Source: Paractinoplanes pyxinae
GTDB lineage: Bacteria > Actinomycetota > Actinomycetes > Mycobacteriales > Micromonosporaceae
Length of the DNA: 64,000 bases
Assembly: GCF_026626335.1 (NCBI RefSeq)
Contig: NZ_JAPNTZ010000001.1
Span: 434,001 to 498,000, forward strand
Reading direction: 5' to 3'
Part shown: in pieces, positions 16,974 through 24,965 of the stretch
Layout of the letters: every line of letters begins with the position of its first letter
Position numbering within the stretch: the first letter of the stretch is position 1
Program-made: the position numbers and the translations under genes
The notes under the pieces: generated by a model
What the model saw: only the letters and a program-made list of their open reading frames with translations
Told to the model about the DNA's origin: nothing
The model's database searches: none

Positions 16974-17450
16974 GTGGCCTTCTCCATCCGGTCGGTGAGC
17001 TGGGACGACCCCGCGGGCGAGGCGCTGCGGGCGGCGATGCGGGCCGAGATTCGCGAGCGCTACGCCGACCGGATGCCGCCCGTCGGTGACGAACCGCAGA
17101 TGGTCGTCACGAGTGAAGGTGTGGTGTGGGTGGGTCTCGCGGTGGCGGACGACGGCACCGCGATCGGGCACGCGTTGCTCCGCCGCCACGGGCCCGACCT
17201 GGAGATCAAGCGGATGTACGTCGCGCCGGCCTGGCGCGGCCGCGGTGTCGCCGCCGCCCTTCTCGACGCCGTCGAGGTGGAGGCGCGGCGGCTCGGCGCG
17301 CCCCGGGTCATCCTGCACACCGGCGACCGCCAGCCCGAGGCGGTCGCCCTGTACGTCCGGCACGGCTATCAGCCGATTCCGGTGTACGGGGTCTACGTCG
17401 GCATGCCGGGCGCGCACTGCTTCGCCAAGGTGCCCTCCGCGACCGGCTGA
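16974..17450 (+). CDS. GNAT-family N-acetyltransferase
   Basis: 158 residues from GTG 16974, 4 bp after the oxidoreductase stop, so probably the same operon. Acetyl-CoA-binding motif A is seen in MYVAPAWRGRGVAAALLDAVE (RGRGVA pyrophosphate loop). The C-terminal strand (EAVALYVRHGYQPIPVYG) is typical for GNAT. Substrate unknown. The last 58 bp overlap the 3' end of the convergent XRE regulator. Confidence 0.9.
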   Translation: MAFSIRSVSWDDPAGEALRAAMRAEIRERYADRMPPVGDEPQMVVTSEGVVWVGLAVADDGTAIGHALLRRHGPDLEIKRMYVAPAWRGRGVAAALLDAVEVEARRLGAPRVILHTGDRQPEAVALYVRHGYQPIPVYGVYVGMPGAHCFAKVPSATG

Positions 17451-18325
17451 CGGTTCGCCGCTGTCTCGGAGCTGCTGGCCGGCAGGCCGGCGGGCGCGCT
17501 TCGGGCGGGCAGGCCGGCCGACGCGAGCAGGGCCAGCTTCTCGGCGTCGCCGGAGCCGGCGTCCGGGTGGTAGACGACGAGCATGAGGCTTTCGGCGCCG
17601 GCGATGCTCAGGCGTTCCCGGTTCAGGGTCAGCTCGCCGACCTGCGGATGGTTGAGCCGGATGGGCGTACCACGCTGGCTTCGCACCTCATGCCGGGCCC
17701 AGAGCTGACGGAACCGCGGGCTGGCCAGCGACAACTCGCCGGTGAGCTCGATGAAGCGGGGGTCGTCGGTGTCCGTGCCGACCGCCTGGCGCAGGTTGGC
17801 GATGAAGCACTCGGTGACCTGTTTCCACTCCGGGTGCAGGGCCTGCTCGCTCGGGTCGAGGAACAGGTCGCGCATCTGGTTGCCGCCTGCGTCGAGGCGC
17901 GGCGACAGCGCCCGGGCCAGATCGTTCGAGGCCAGGATGTCGAAGTAGCGGTCCTCGATGAAGGCCGGCTGGATGAGCGAGTGCAGCAGTTTCAGCGCGC
18001 CCGGCGGCGGGGTCTCGCGGCGAGGCCGGCGCCGCCGCGGCCGGTGCGGCTCGGCGACCAGGGTCAGCAGGTGGGCCACGTGGTCGTCGTCCAGCTGCAG
18101 CACCCGGGCGATCGACTCGAGCACCTGCACCGACGGGTTGCGGTCGCGGCCGCGCTCGAGCCGCAGGTAGTAGTCGGCGCTGATGCCGGCCAGCATGGCG
18201 ACCTCCTCGCGCCGCAGACCGGGCACCCGGCGCACCCCGACCTCGGGGATGCCGGCCTGCTCGGGCGTCACCAGCTCGCGCCGGGCCCGCAGGAAGGCGC
18301 CGAGGGCGTTGGTCGTCTCGCTCAC
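17393..18325 (-). CDS. XRE-family regulator with MmyB-like ligand domain
   Basis: 310 residues from GTG 18325. An N-terminal XRE HTH (LGAFLRARRELVTPEQ, RRVPGLRREEVAMLAGISADYYLRLERGRDRNPSVQVLESIARVLQL) is followed by an MmyB-like domain (residues ~105-265; WKQVTECFIANLRQAVG, FRQLWARHEVRSQRGTPIRLNHPQVGELTL). This is the usual actinobacterial pairing in which the regulator represses a divergent SDR gene. The C-terminus carries ~45 low-complexity residues (ASAGLPARSAPAGLPASSS) that run into the convergent GNAT gene. Confidence 0.92.
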   Translation of the reverse strand: MSETTNALGAFLRARRELVTPEQAGIPEVGVRRVPGLRREEVAMLAGISADYYLRLERGRDRNPSVQVLESIARVLQLDDDHVAHLLTLVAEPHRPRRRRPRRETPPPGALKLLHSLIQPAFIEDRYFDILASNDLARALSPRLDAGGNQMRDLFLDPSEQALHPEWKQVTECFIANLRQAVGTDTDDPRFIELTGELSLASPRFRQLWARHEVRSQRGTPIRLNHPQVGELTLNRERLSIAGAESLMLVVYHPDAGSGDAEKLALLASAGLPARSAPAGLPASSSETAANRQPVAEGTLAKQCAPGMPT

Positions 18326-18331
18326 GGAACC

Positions 18332-18337
18332 AGCCTA
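18332..18337 (-). promoter_or_regulatory. -10 element, probable leaderless start of the XRE regulator
   Basis: TAGGCT on the minus strand lies 6 bp before GTG 18325 with no Shine-Dalgarno sequence, the layout of a leaderless actinobacterial transcript. It is nearly the mirror of the -10 element of the divergent SDR gene. Confidence 0.4.
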
Positions 18338-18415
18338 GGTCGGCCCGCCGGGACAGAGGGGGTCCTGCCGCACCCCAGGCTGAAGGGGGCTCTGGGTCCG
18401 GCGTCCGGCCGTTCC

Positions 18416-18421
18416 TAGCTT
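18416..18421 (+). promoter_or_regulatory. -10 element, probable leaderless start of the SDR gene
   Basis: TAGCTT lies 7 bp before ATG 18429 with no Shine-Dalgarno sequence. The preceding GGGGGTCCTG / GGGGGCTCTG pair in the divergent gap is a candidate site for the XRE regulator. Confidence 0.4.
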
Positions 18422-18428
18422 GGGTCCC

Positions 18429-19115
18429 ATGACCGTCACACTGATCACCGGCGCCAACAAGGGCATCGGCTTCGAAACCGCCCGCCAGCTGCTCGAACTG
18501 GGCCACACCGTCTATGTCGGGTCCCGTGACGCCGTACGGGGTGAGAAAGCCGCAGCCGACCTCGGAGCGCAGTTCGTGCAGCTCGACGTGACGGACGACG
18601 CCTCCGTCAACGCCGCCCTGGCGCACATCGGCGAGGCCGAGGGCCATCTTGACGTGCTGGTCAACAACGCCGGCATCCTGGCCGACGGACCGGTCGACGG
18701 GCCGGCCGCCCTGCGCGCCTTCGACACCAACGCCGTCGGCATCGTGCGCGTCACCGAGGCCGCGCTGCCGCTGTTGCGAAAATCGTCCAACCCGACAGTC
18801 GTCACCGTCTCGAGCAGCATGGGCTCGTTCTGGGCCGTCACCAACCCCGACCGCCCCGAGTACGGCATGCCGCTCGCCCTGTACGCGGCGTCCAAGGCGG
18901 CCGCCACCATGCTGACCCTGCAGTACGCCAAGTCCGAGCCGGCCGTCAAGTTCAACGCGCTCGAGCCCGGCACGACCGCCACCGACATGACCGCCGCCTT
19001 CGGCATCGGCCGCGCCGTCGAAGAGAGCGCCCGCGTGGTCGTCGGCCTGGCCACCCTGGGTCCGGACGGCCCGACCGGCACCCTGCGCGACGAAGCCGGC
19101 GAGCTGCCCTGGTAG
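18429..19115 (+). CDS. SDR-family NAD(P)-dependent oxidoreductase
   Basis: 228 residues, Rossmann fold. The cofactor loop TGANKGIGFETARQL (TGxxxGIG), NNAG (LDVLVNNAGILADG), the catalytic Ser in TVSSSMGSFW and YxxxK (YAASKAA) are all present, so it should be active. A TTG three codons upstream is possible, but the ATG with a -10 element 7 bp ahead is preferred. Divergent from the MmyB-type XRE gene, which is its likely repressor. Confidence 0.93.
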   Translation: MTVTLITGANKGIGFETARQLLELGHTVYVGSRDAVRGEKAAADLGAQFVQLDVTDDASVNAALAHIGEAEGHLDVLVNNAGILADGPVDGPAALRAFDTNAVGIVRVTEAALPLLRKSSNPTVVTVSSSMGSFWAVTNPDRPEYGMPLALYAASKAAATMLTLQYAKSEPAVKFNALEPGTTATDMTAAFGIGRAVEESARVVVGLATLGPDGPTGTLRDEAGELPW

Positions 19116-19138
19116 ATCGCCGGGTAGCGTCGGCCGGC

Positions 19139-19579
19139 ATGACGAACGAGAGCATCCGGTCGGTCGAGATCGAGCGGACCAGCGCCGGCCAGTACGACGT
19201 GCGCAACGTCCGCGGCGGGGTCATCCCGATGGGTTCGGGCGACGACGAGCGTTTCACCCCGGTCGAGCTGCTGCTGGCCGCGCTGGGCGGCTGCTCCGGG
19301 ATCGACGTCGACCTGGTGGCCAGCCGCAAGACCGAGCCGTCGCGGTTCGTGATCCGCGTGCGCGGCACCAAGGTGAAGACCGAGGAGGGCGAGAACCGGC
19401 TCGAGAACCTGGAGATCGAGTTCGACCTCACCTTCCCGGACGGCCCCGAGGGCGACCGGGCGCGCCAGGTCGTGCCCCGCGTCATGCGCCAGTCCCACGA
19501 CAAGCTGTGCACCGTCACCCGAACCGTCGAGACCGGCACACCGGTGGCAACCTTCGAGCGCGAGGACGCCGGGAAGTAG
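19139..19579 (+). CDS. OsmC-family protein
   Basis: 146 residues of the OsmC/Ohr fold. The two redox cysteines are visible: one in LLAALGGCSGIDVDLVASRK and one in HDKLCTVTRTVETGTPV. The family reduces organic or lipid hydroperoxides, or handles related electrophiles, in the cytoplasm. TAGCGT 8 bp ahead of the ATG suggests a leaderless start of its own. It follows the SDR gene by 23 bp. Confidence 0.9.
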   Translation: MTNESIRSVEIERTSAGQYDVRNVRGGVIPMGSGDDERFTPVELLLAALGGCSGIDVDLVASRKTEPSRFVIRVRGTKVKTEEGENRLENLEIEFDLTFPDGPEGDRARQVVPRVMRQSHDKLCTVTRTVETGTPVATFEREDAGK

Positions 19580-19600
19580 GCTCCGGTCCGGGGGTGACTC

Positions 19601-20665
19601 TTGGACGGGCGACGCACCTGGCAACCGCCGCGGCCGGTCGTGCGGGGACGCGCTGACCACACCGCCATCGTGGGCTGCGAGCTGTACGTCGACGGGCTCG
19701 CCGTCGAGAGCCCGGGCCCCGCCGCCGACCTGGCCGACCTGTACGCGCGGGCCCAGGAGCGGGAGGACGCCTTCGTCTGGCTCGGCCTGCACGAACCGAC
19801 CGAGGCCGCGCTCAACCGCGTGGCCGAGGTGTTCGGGCTGCACCCGCTGGCCGTCGAGGACATCCTGCACCGCGAGCAGAGAATCAAAATTGAGCGGTAC
19901 GAGGATGTGGTGTTCCTGGTCGTCCGGGCTGCCCAATACGTCGAGCACGAGCGCGTCACCGCGACCAGCGAGATCGTCAGCACCGGCTTCGTCCGGCTCT
20001 TCATCGGCCCGCACTTCGTGATCACCGTCCGCCAGGGCACGGTCATGGAGCTCAGCTCGCTGCGGGCCGACCTCAGCCACGACCAGCAGGCGCTGTCCCA
20101 CGGCCCGTGGTCGGTGGTGCACGCCATCCTCGACCGCCTGGTCGACGCGTACGTGGACATAGCGGCCGCCATGCAGACCGACTTCGAGCTGACCGAGGCG
20201 GCCGTGTTCGCCCCCGGCACCCCCGTCACGGTCGAGCAGATCTACCAGCTGAAGCGCCAGCTCATGAAGTTCAAGGCAGCCGTGCTCCCGCTGCAGCGCC
20301 CACTGGCCGCCCTGGCCGGCAAGCAGTTCGCCGACCTGCCCAAAGAGACCCGCCGCTACTTCAACGACGTGGCCGACCACCACGCCGCCGCCGTCGAGCA
20401 GGTGGTCGCCTTCGACGACGTGCTCAACGCGTTGCTGCAGGCCCGCCTGGCCCAGCTGACCGTCGAGCAGAACAACGACCTCCGCAAGATCGCCGCCTGG
20501 GCCGCCATAGCCGCACTGCCGACCGCGATCGCCGGCATCTACGGCATGAACTTCACCCACATGCCCGAGCTGACGTCCCGCTACGGCTACCCCAGCGTCC
20601 TCCTGCTCCTGCTGGTGAGCGCCTTCATCCTGCACCGAGTCCTACGCCGAGCAGGCTGGCTCTGA
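19601..20665 (+). CDS. corA: CorA-family magnesium/cobalt transporter
   Basis: 354 residues from TTG 19601 with a GGGGGTGA region ahead. A large cytoplasmic N-terminal domain (AVEDILHREQRIKIERYEDVVFLVV) leads into the stalk helices. Two C-terminal membrane segments follow (IAAWAAIAALPTAIAGIYGMNF and the last ~20 residues). The signature GMN is present in YGMNFTHMPEL between them. It forms pentameric Mg2+ channels in the known family. A conspicuous palindrome begins 25 bp after the stop. Confidence 0.94.
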   Translation: MDGRRTWQPPRPVVRGRADHTAIVGCELYVDGLAVESPGPAADLADLYARAQEREDAFVWLGLHEPTEAALNRVAEVFGLHPLAVEDILHREQRIKIERYEDVVFLVVRAAQYVEHERVTATSEIVSTGFVRLFIGPHFVITVRQGTVMELSSLRADLSHDQQALSHGPWSVVHAILDRLVDAYVDIAAAMQTDFELTEAAVFAPGTPVTVEQIYQLKRQLMKFKAAVLPLQRPLAALAGKQFADLPKETRRYFNDVADHHAAAVEQVVAFDDVLNALLQARLAQLTVEQNNDLRKIAAWAAIAALPTAIAGIYGMNFTHMPELTSRYGYPSVLLLLLVSAFILHRVLRRAGWL

Positions 20666-21078
20666 CCCACCACGGACCCGCCTCACATTGACATGTTGAC
20701 GTGTTGATTATGTGTATCAACATGTATCAACACGTCAACATGTACCCGTCATCCACAGGCCACGCGCAGTCATCGGCTTGCTCGGCGCCGCTGGTGCTGA
20801 TCGTGCCGAACCCTCAAGACGCGTGACCCCGCCCGCGATCGGCCTCCCTACCTAGTTCCTAGCCTCCTAGGATGCTCTAGCGGCGGTGCCGCACCCCACA
20901 AAGGACGCCTTCGGCGCCGAGTTCACAGTTTCCAGTCCAGCCGCCGCTGCCTTGTTCATCACGACGGGCCGCCGCCGGCTCGGTCGCCGGGGTGGGCTGC
21001 CGTTGCTGAGCGCGCCGCGGTCATTCGCGCCGGCAGTCGGTCGCCGGGGCGGGGCGTCGTTGCTGAGCGCCGCCGGGG
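20666..21078. other. 413-bp gap between corA and the HTH gene
   Basis: No supported gene. It holds the palindrome at 20691-20743, four CTAG tetranucleotides within 29 bp (20852-20880), and a 57/58-bp direct repeat from 20980 that runs into the end of the HTH gene. Open frames here are short and lack ribosome-binding sites. Confidence 0.6.
20691..20743. repeat. AT-rich perfect inverted repeat with tandem half-sites
   Basis: Perfect 18-bp arms (20691-20708, beginning ACATGTTGAC, and 20726-20743) are separated by 17 bases. The centre holds a further copy, so the element reads as five near-identical half-sites of ACATGTTGAT: two forward (20691, 20699) and three reverse (20716, 20726, 20734). It is markedly AT-rich against its surroundings. 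It may be the corA terminator, a multi-site operator, or both; the half-site tandem favours protein binding. Confidence 0.8.
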
Positions 21079-21094
21079 TCATCCGCCCAGGCAG
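20980..21094. repeat. 57/58-bp direct repeat, two copies
   Basis: Copy 1 at 20980-21036 and copy 2 at 21037-21094 both begin TCGGTCGCCGGGG and share GTTGCTGAGCGC. A degenerate third start follows. Copy 2 covers the last codons and stop of the HTH gene. The one-base length difference shows that the unit is not held in frame. Confidence 0.7.
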
Positions 21095-22116
21095 GCCGTT
21101 GTGGCTGAGCCGCCGCCGGCGGAGGAGTGGACCGTGACTGTGATTTCGACCGGGCCCGGGCCGACGAGCAGGATGTCGCCGTACACGGCCTGGCCGTCGA
21201 ACGTTGCGGTGAACGGGGTGCCGACCGTGTGGGTGGACGGGCGGGCGGCGACGATCGTGACGGTTGCCTCCAAGCGCAGGTAGAGCATGCGGTCGCTGGG
21301 CAAGAAGCGGCCCCAAGCTGCCCGGTGGGTCGGCGCGTGCCGCAGCTCGGCCACCCCCAGCAGTTCTTGGCGGGCGGTGTGCACCTCGACGCGGTCAAGA
21401 GTCACGATGCCGGCCGGGTCGTCGGCGCAGCCGCTGCGCTTGGGGTCGGCGTTGTCGGCAACGGGCTCGCAGCGGCCCACGAAGCGCGGCGTCCGTGCCG
21501 ACTCGGTCCCAGGGCGCGCCTCTTTATCCACAGGTCCGCAACTACGACGGCTCCCGGCCCGAGTAGGGTCCTCGACCGGCATCCCCGGCACGAGTCGCGG
21601 GCGGCGAATCGGTTCGCCAGCGGTGGACGGCGACGATCCCGGCGCGAGCCGCGGGTCGCGAATCGGCTTGCCGGCGGTGGACGGCGACGTTCCCGGCGCG
21701 AGCCGCAGGTCGTGAATCGGTTTGCCGGCGGTGGACGGCGGCGGTCCCGGTGCGAACTGTGGGGCGCGGATTGGTTCGTCTCCGGTGCGTGCCTCCCTGC
21801 GCGACGGCGACGACCCCGGCGTGCGGGCCTTCGGGTCCGGCGACAGGCCAAGCTCGATCCGAGCGTCCTGCCACCGTTGAAGCCAGGCGTCGACGTTGCC
21901 GTTGCAGGCTTGGACGAAGCCGCTTGTCACCTCCCAGGTTGGCAGGCGGCGGCCGCTTGCGGCTTCGGAGAGGCTGGCCTTCGAGCACAGAGCCCGCGGC
22001 GCGAGCTGGCGGTAGGTGGGCCCCCCGGCTTCGCGGCGTAGGGCTCTCAGGGCCTCGGCGAAGCGCACCACCACGGCGTGGGCGGCCGGGTCGAACGGGC
22101 GCTCGGGCCGGGCCAT
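21079..22116 (-). CDS. HTH-domain protein with 18-residue tandem repeats
   Basis: 345 residues from ATG 22116, preceded by AAGGGAAGG. The N-terminal ~90 residues resemble the XRE-like module common in actinomycetes (VRFAEALRALRREAGGPTYRQL, then LSEAASGRRLPTWEVTSGFVQACNG). Residues 115-180 are three full and one partial 18-residue units (PIRDPRLAPGSSPSTAGE type), probably a flexible linker. The C-terminal ~110 residues form an unrecognised beta-rich domain (VEVHTARQELLGVAEL, ILLVGPGPVEITVTV). No membrane segment. Possibly a regulator with a ligand domain; function unknown. It is divergent from a lipoprotein gene. Confidence 0.72.
   Translation of the reverse strand: MARPERPFDPAAHAVVVRFAEALRALRREAGGPTYRQLAPRALCSKASLSEAASGRRLPTWEVTSGFVQACNGNVDAWLQRWQDARIELGLSPDPKARTPGSSPSRREARTGDEPIRAPQFAPGPPPSTAGKPIHDLRLAPGTSPSTAGKPIRDPRLAPGSSPSTAGEPIRRPRLVPGMPVEDPTRAGSRRSCGPVDKEARPGTESARTPRFVGRCEPVADNADPKRSGCADDPAGIVTLDRVEVHTARQELLGVAELRHAPTHRAAWGRFLPSDRMLYLRLEATVTIVAARPSTHTVGTPFTATFDGQAVYGDILLVGPGPVEITVTVHSSAGGGSATTACLGG
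21577..21774 (-). repeat. 54-bp in-frame tandem repeat in the HTH protein
   Basis: Three full units and one partial unit encode PIxxxxxAPGxxPSTAGK/E. Copies at the DNA level differ by only a few bases, so the duplications look recent. Confidence 0.85.
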
Positions 22117-22140
22117 CGGACCTTCCCTTCGTACGAGGAA

Positions 22141-22167
22141 ATTGTCCAGCCTTTGATTGTCCAAGCC
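22141..22167. promoter_or_regulatory. direct repeat in the divergent HTH/lipoprotein promoter region
   Basis: ATTGTCCAGCC (22141) and ATTGTCCAAGCC (22156) lie 15 bp apart between the HTH gene (-) and the lipoprotein gene (+). They may be a regulator site, possibly for the HTH protein itself. Confidence 0.3.
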
Positions 22168-22236
22168 GTCGCTTGTTTCGGCCAATACCCGGAAATGCCA
22201 CTCTGGCCGACAGGTACGCAGGGGAGGAGTGTCCAC

Positions 22237-22722
22237 ATGACAGTTTCTCGAGGCCTGGCGGTTGTGGCAGCGCTGATGATTGCGGCTGCCGGTTGTGACG
22301 TGTCGGTGCGGCCGGCTCCGGAGACCACGGTTGCCCCCTCGCCCTCGCCGGCGCGTAAGGCCGCCATCGGCAAGAAGATCGACGTGCAGCGGGGCAACCT
22401 CAAGCTCTCGGCCACCCTGAAGCCGACGGACGGACCGGACGGCCCGGAGGGTGAGGACGCGCTGTTCTTCGAGCTTTCGATCGCCGTACGGTCGGGGTCT
22501 TACGTCTTTTTCCCGAGCCTCCTGAAGTACTACGGCTCCGAGGACAAGCCGCCTCAGCCCCGGGACACCGGCTACGACGAGGCCATGGTGCTCATCCTCC
22601 AAGGCGGCAGCGAGCAGCGCACGGTGTCGGTTTCGAACCCGGCGTCCGGTCCCAACGGCGACCTCGTGGTGGCCCTCTACCACCAGGACGGGACCCGGCT
22701 CGCGACCTGGACCGACAGGTGA
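22237..22722 (+). CDS. small secreted lipoprotein, unknown function
   Basis: 161 residues. GGGGAGGAG lies 7 bp before the ATG. A signal peptide ends in a lipobox-like IAAAGC (Cys ~21), weaker than consensus at -3. A Pro/Ser-rich linker (APETTVAPSPSPA) leads to a small beta-rich domain (IDVQRGNLKLSATLKP, ALFFELSIAVRSGSYVFF). I do not recognise the family. It is expected on the outer face of the membrane. Confidence 0.7.
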   Translation: MTVSRGLAVVAALMIAAAGCDVSVRPAPETTVAPSPSPARKAAIGKKIDVQRGNLKLSATLKPTDGPDGPEGEDALFFELSIAVRSGSYVFFPSLLKYYGSEDKPPQPRDTGYDEAMVLILQGGSEQRTVSVSNPASGPNGDLVVALYHQDGTRLATWTDR

Positions 22723-22733
22723 TGACATGGGGT

Positions 22734-22747
22734 GTGCCGATCGGCAC
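22734..22747. promoter_or_regulatory. 14-bp perfect palindrome upstream of the SDR gene
   Basis: GTGCCGATCGGCAC is self-complementary and lies 12 bp after the lipoprotein stop and 29 bp before the SDR start. With no loop it suits a dimeric repressor better than a terminator. Confidence 0.35.
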
Positions 22748-22776
22748 GCCGACAGTCGCGCTTGAGGGAGTTCGAG

Positions 22777-23607
22777 ATGGCCACCTGGCTGATCACCGGA
22801 TCGTCGACCGGGCTGGGGCGGGCGCTGGCTGAGGCCGTGCTCGCTCGCGGGGACAACGCGGTCGTCACCGCGCGGAACACCGGCTCGGTGGGTGATCTCG
22901 TCACGACGTACCCGGGAAGCGCTCTGGCCTTGGAATTGGACGTGACCGACCCTGGTGCCGTGGCCGAGGTGGTGGCGCAGGGGGAGAGTCGCTTCGGGGG
23001 CGTGGACGTGCTGGTCAACAACGCCGGATACGGGTATCGGGCGGCCGTCGAGGAAGGTGACGACGAGGATGTGCGGCGGCTGTTCGCGACGAACTTCTTC
23101 GGGCCGGTCGCGTTGATCAAGGCGGTTCTTCCGGGCATGCGGCAGCGCCGGAGCGGGACGATCGTGAACATCTCGTCGATCGGGGCCAAGGTGTGCCCGC
23201 CGGGGTCGGGCTACTACGCGGCCAGCAAGGCGGCTCTGGAAGGCGTGTCCGGCTCGCTGCGGCAAGAGCTGGCGCCGCTCGGCATCAACGTCATCGCGGT
23301 CGAGCCGGGCGGGTTCCGCACCGACTTCGCCGGGCGGTCGCTCACCCAGTCGGCCACCGTGATCGACGACTACGCGGACACGGCGGGCAAGCGCCGCAAA
23401 GAGCATGACACCGCGCACGGCAACCAGCCCGGCGACCCGGTCAAGGCGGCGCAGGCCCTGATCACCGCCGCCGAGTCCGACCGGCCGCCGGCTCTGCTGA
23501 TGCTCGGCACCGACGCCGTGACCGCGGCGACCGCCGTTCTCGACGGCCAGCTGGCCGAGATCGACCAGTGGCGCGAGCTGAGCGTGTCGACCGACCTCAC
23601 CGACTGA
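22777..23607 (+). CDS. SDR-family oxidoreductase
   Basis: 276 residues from ATG 22777, preceded by GAGGGAG. TGSSTGLGRALAEAV is the cofactor loop, VDVLVNNAGYGY the NNAG motif, and ISSIGAKVCPPGSGYYAASKAALEG gives the Ser-Tyr-Lys catalytic set. The C-terminus (KAAQALITAAESDRPPALLMLG) is typical of the classical SDRs annotated as oxidoreductase/SDR in actinomycetes. Substrate unknown. Not closely similar to the SDR at 18429. Confidence 0.93.
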   Translation: MATWLITGSSTGLGRALAEAVLARGDNAVVTARNTGSVGDLVTTYPGSALALELDVTDPGAVAEVVAQGESRFGGVDVLVNNAGYGYRAAVEEGDDEDVRRLFATNFFGPVALIKAVLPGMRQRRSGTIVNISSIGAKVCPPGSGYYAASKAALEGVSGSLRQELAPLGINVIAVEPGGFRTDFAGRSLTQSATVIDDYADTAGKRRKEHDTAHGNQPGDPVKAAQALITAAESDRPPALLMLGTDAVTAATAVLDGQLAEIDQWRELSVSTDLTD

Positions 23608-23626
23608 TGGGGTTCATGGTTCGATC

Positions 23627-24787
23627 GTGCGCGTGAGCGGATCACTCGCGGCGACCCTGAACCGTACTGAGCGCTGGTTCGTGCGGGCCGCGCTGCCCCA
23701 GATGATTGCCGACTTCTCGGCCCGGGCCCAGGTGGTGCCGCGGATGCTGCCGCTGCTGAGCGGGGCCACCGTGTACTGGCTGCTGCAGGTGGCCTCGGTG
23801 CCGACGTTCCTCACGCTGGTGCTGGGTTTGCTGGTGGTCGCGGCTATCTGGCCGTTCACGGCCGGGCTCAACGGGCGCCGGCCGCCGCGGCTGAGTCGGG
23901 GCGGGCTGATCGGGGTGGCGGTCTTCTTCGGTGTGCTGTTCGTGGTCGGCGGGCCGCTGGTGCACGCGGCATGGCCGGGCGCGTTCAGCGAAGAGCTCGC
24001 CGGCCCTTCGGGCGACGTCTCGCTGATCGTCGGGCTGGCCGGGCTTTTCATCTATCTGGCCGTCTTCGCGGGCGCCTATCTTGCTACCGCGTACGGTGTT
24101 GTGGCGGCCCTTCGTCACGCCCTCGGTGACTTGGCCAAAGGCCTGGCCGACGTTCCGCGTTCGTTCGGCCGCTCGCTGCCGGTGGTGCTGTTCGGCACGC
24201 TGTTCCTGTTCTTCACCGGCGAGCTGTGGCAACTTCTCGACAGGCTTTCCTGGGTACGGGTCTGGCTCGTTCTGGCGCTGCTGACCGTCATTGTCGGGCT
24301 GGCGACCTGGCGGGTGGTCAAGGGCTACGACGAGGACCCGGTGGGCCCGACCCCGACGCCGCAGGACCTGGCCGAGGCGTGCGAGGGCACCCCGCTGGCC
24401 GGGGTCGACGTGCCGCCGGCCGAACTGCAGCCGTTGCAGCACTCGCAGGAAATCAACGTGCTGGTGCTGCTGACCGTCCGCCAGCTGGTGCAGGCGGCGG
24501 TCATCGGGCTCGGCCTGTTCCTGTTCTTCGTGGCGTTGGGCCTGATCACCGTCCAGCCCGAGACGGCCGAGACGTGGATCGGGCACGAGCCGACCCTGCA
24601 GATCGGCCTGCCGGTCGCCCTGTTCAAGCTGGCCGCGCTGCTCGCCTCGTTCGGCGGGGTCTCGTTCTCGACCACGTCGATGACCAACCCCGACTACCGC
24701 CAGGAGTTCTTCGAACCCGTCCTGCGAAGCGTCCGCCGCCCCATCCTGGTGCACTCGGTCTACCAGGCCCTTCTGCGCCGCAGCTGA
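23627..24787 (+). CDS. polytopic membrane protein, unknown
   Basis: 386 residues from GTG 23627; a GTG two codons later is equally possible. Around eight hydrophobic segments are seen, including FLTLVLGLLVVAAIW, GVAVFFGVLFVVGGPLV, LPVVLFGTLFLFFTGELW and AAVIGLGLFLFFVALGLITV. A cytoplasmic stretch of ~50 residues (VKGYDEDPVGPTPTPQDL onward) separates segments 6 and 7. No transport or enzyme motif recognised. Confidence 0.8.
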   Translation: MRVSGSLAATLNRTERWFVRAALPQMIADFSARAQVVPRMLPLLSGATVYWLLQVASVPTFLTLVLGLLVVAAIWPFTAGLNGRRPPRLSRGGLIGVAVFFGVLFVVGGPLVHAAWPGAFSEELAGPSGDVSLIVGLAGLFIYLAVFAGAYLATAYGVVAALRHALGDLAKGLADVPRSFGRSLPVVLFGTLFLFFTGELWQLLDRLSWVRVWLVLALLTVIVGLATWRVVKGYDEDPVGPTPTPQDLAEACEGTPLAGVDVPPAELQPLQHSQEINVLVLLTVRQLVQAAVIGLGLFLFFVALGLITVQPETAETWIGHEPTLQIGLPVALFKLAALLASFGGVSFSTTSMTNPDYRQEFFEPVLRSVRRPILVHSVYQALLRRS

Positions 24788-24965
24788 TTCCGCGGGCCGT
24801 CACCCGGGGCGGCCAGTACCTGATCCATCCGGCCGGTTCAACGCGCTGCCGGAACGCCACCTAGACGCAGCTTGCGCCTTTTCGGGGCCGGTCCCGATCG
24901 AACCTTCGCGGGCCCGAGCGCCGTACCTCCAGGCGACCCTGACGGCCGCAGCGAGGAGATCCCCG

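Noticed and set aside
20867..21316. Minus-strand ORF ending near the CTAG cluster
   Set aside because: Mostly a frame-shifted reading of the HTH gene and the 57/58-bp direct repeat; no start signal.
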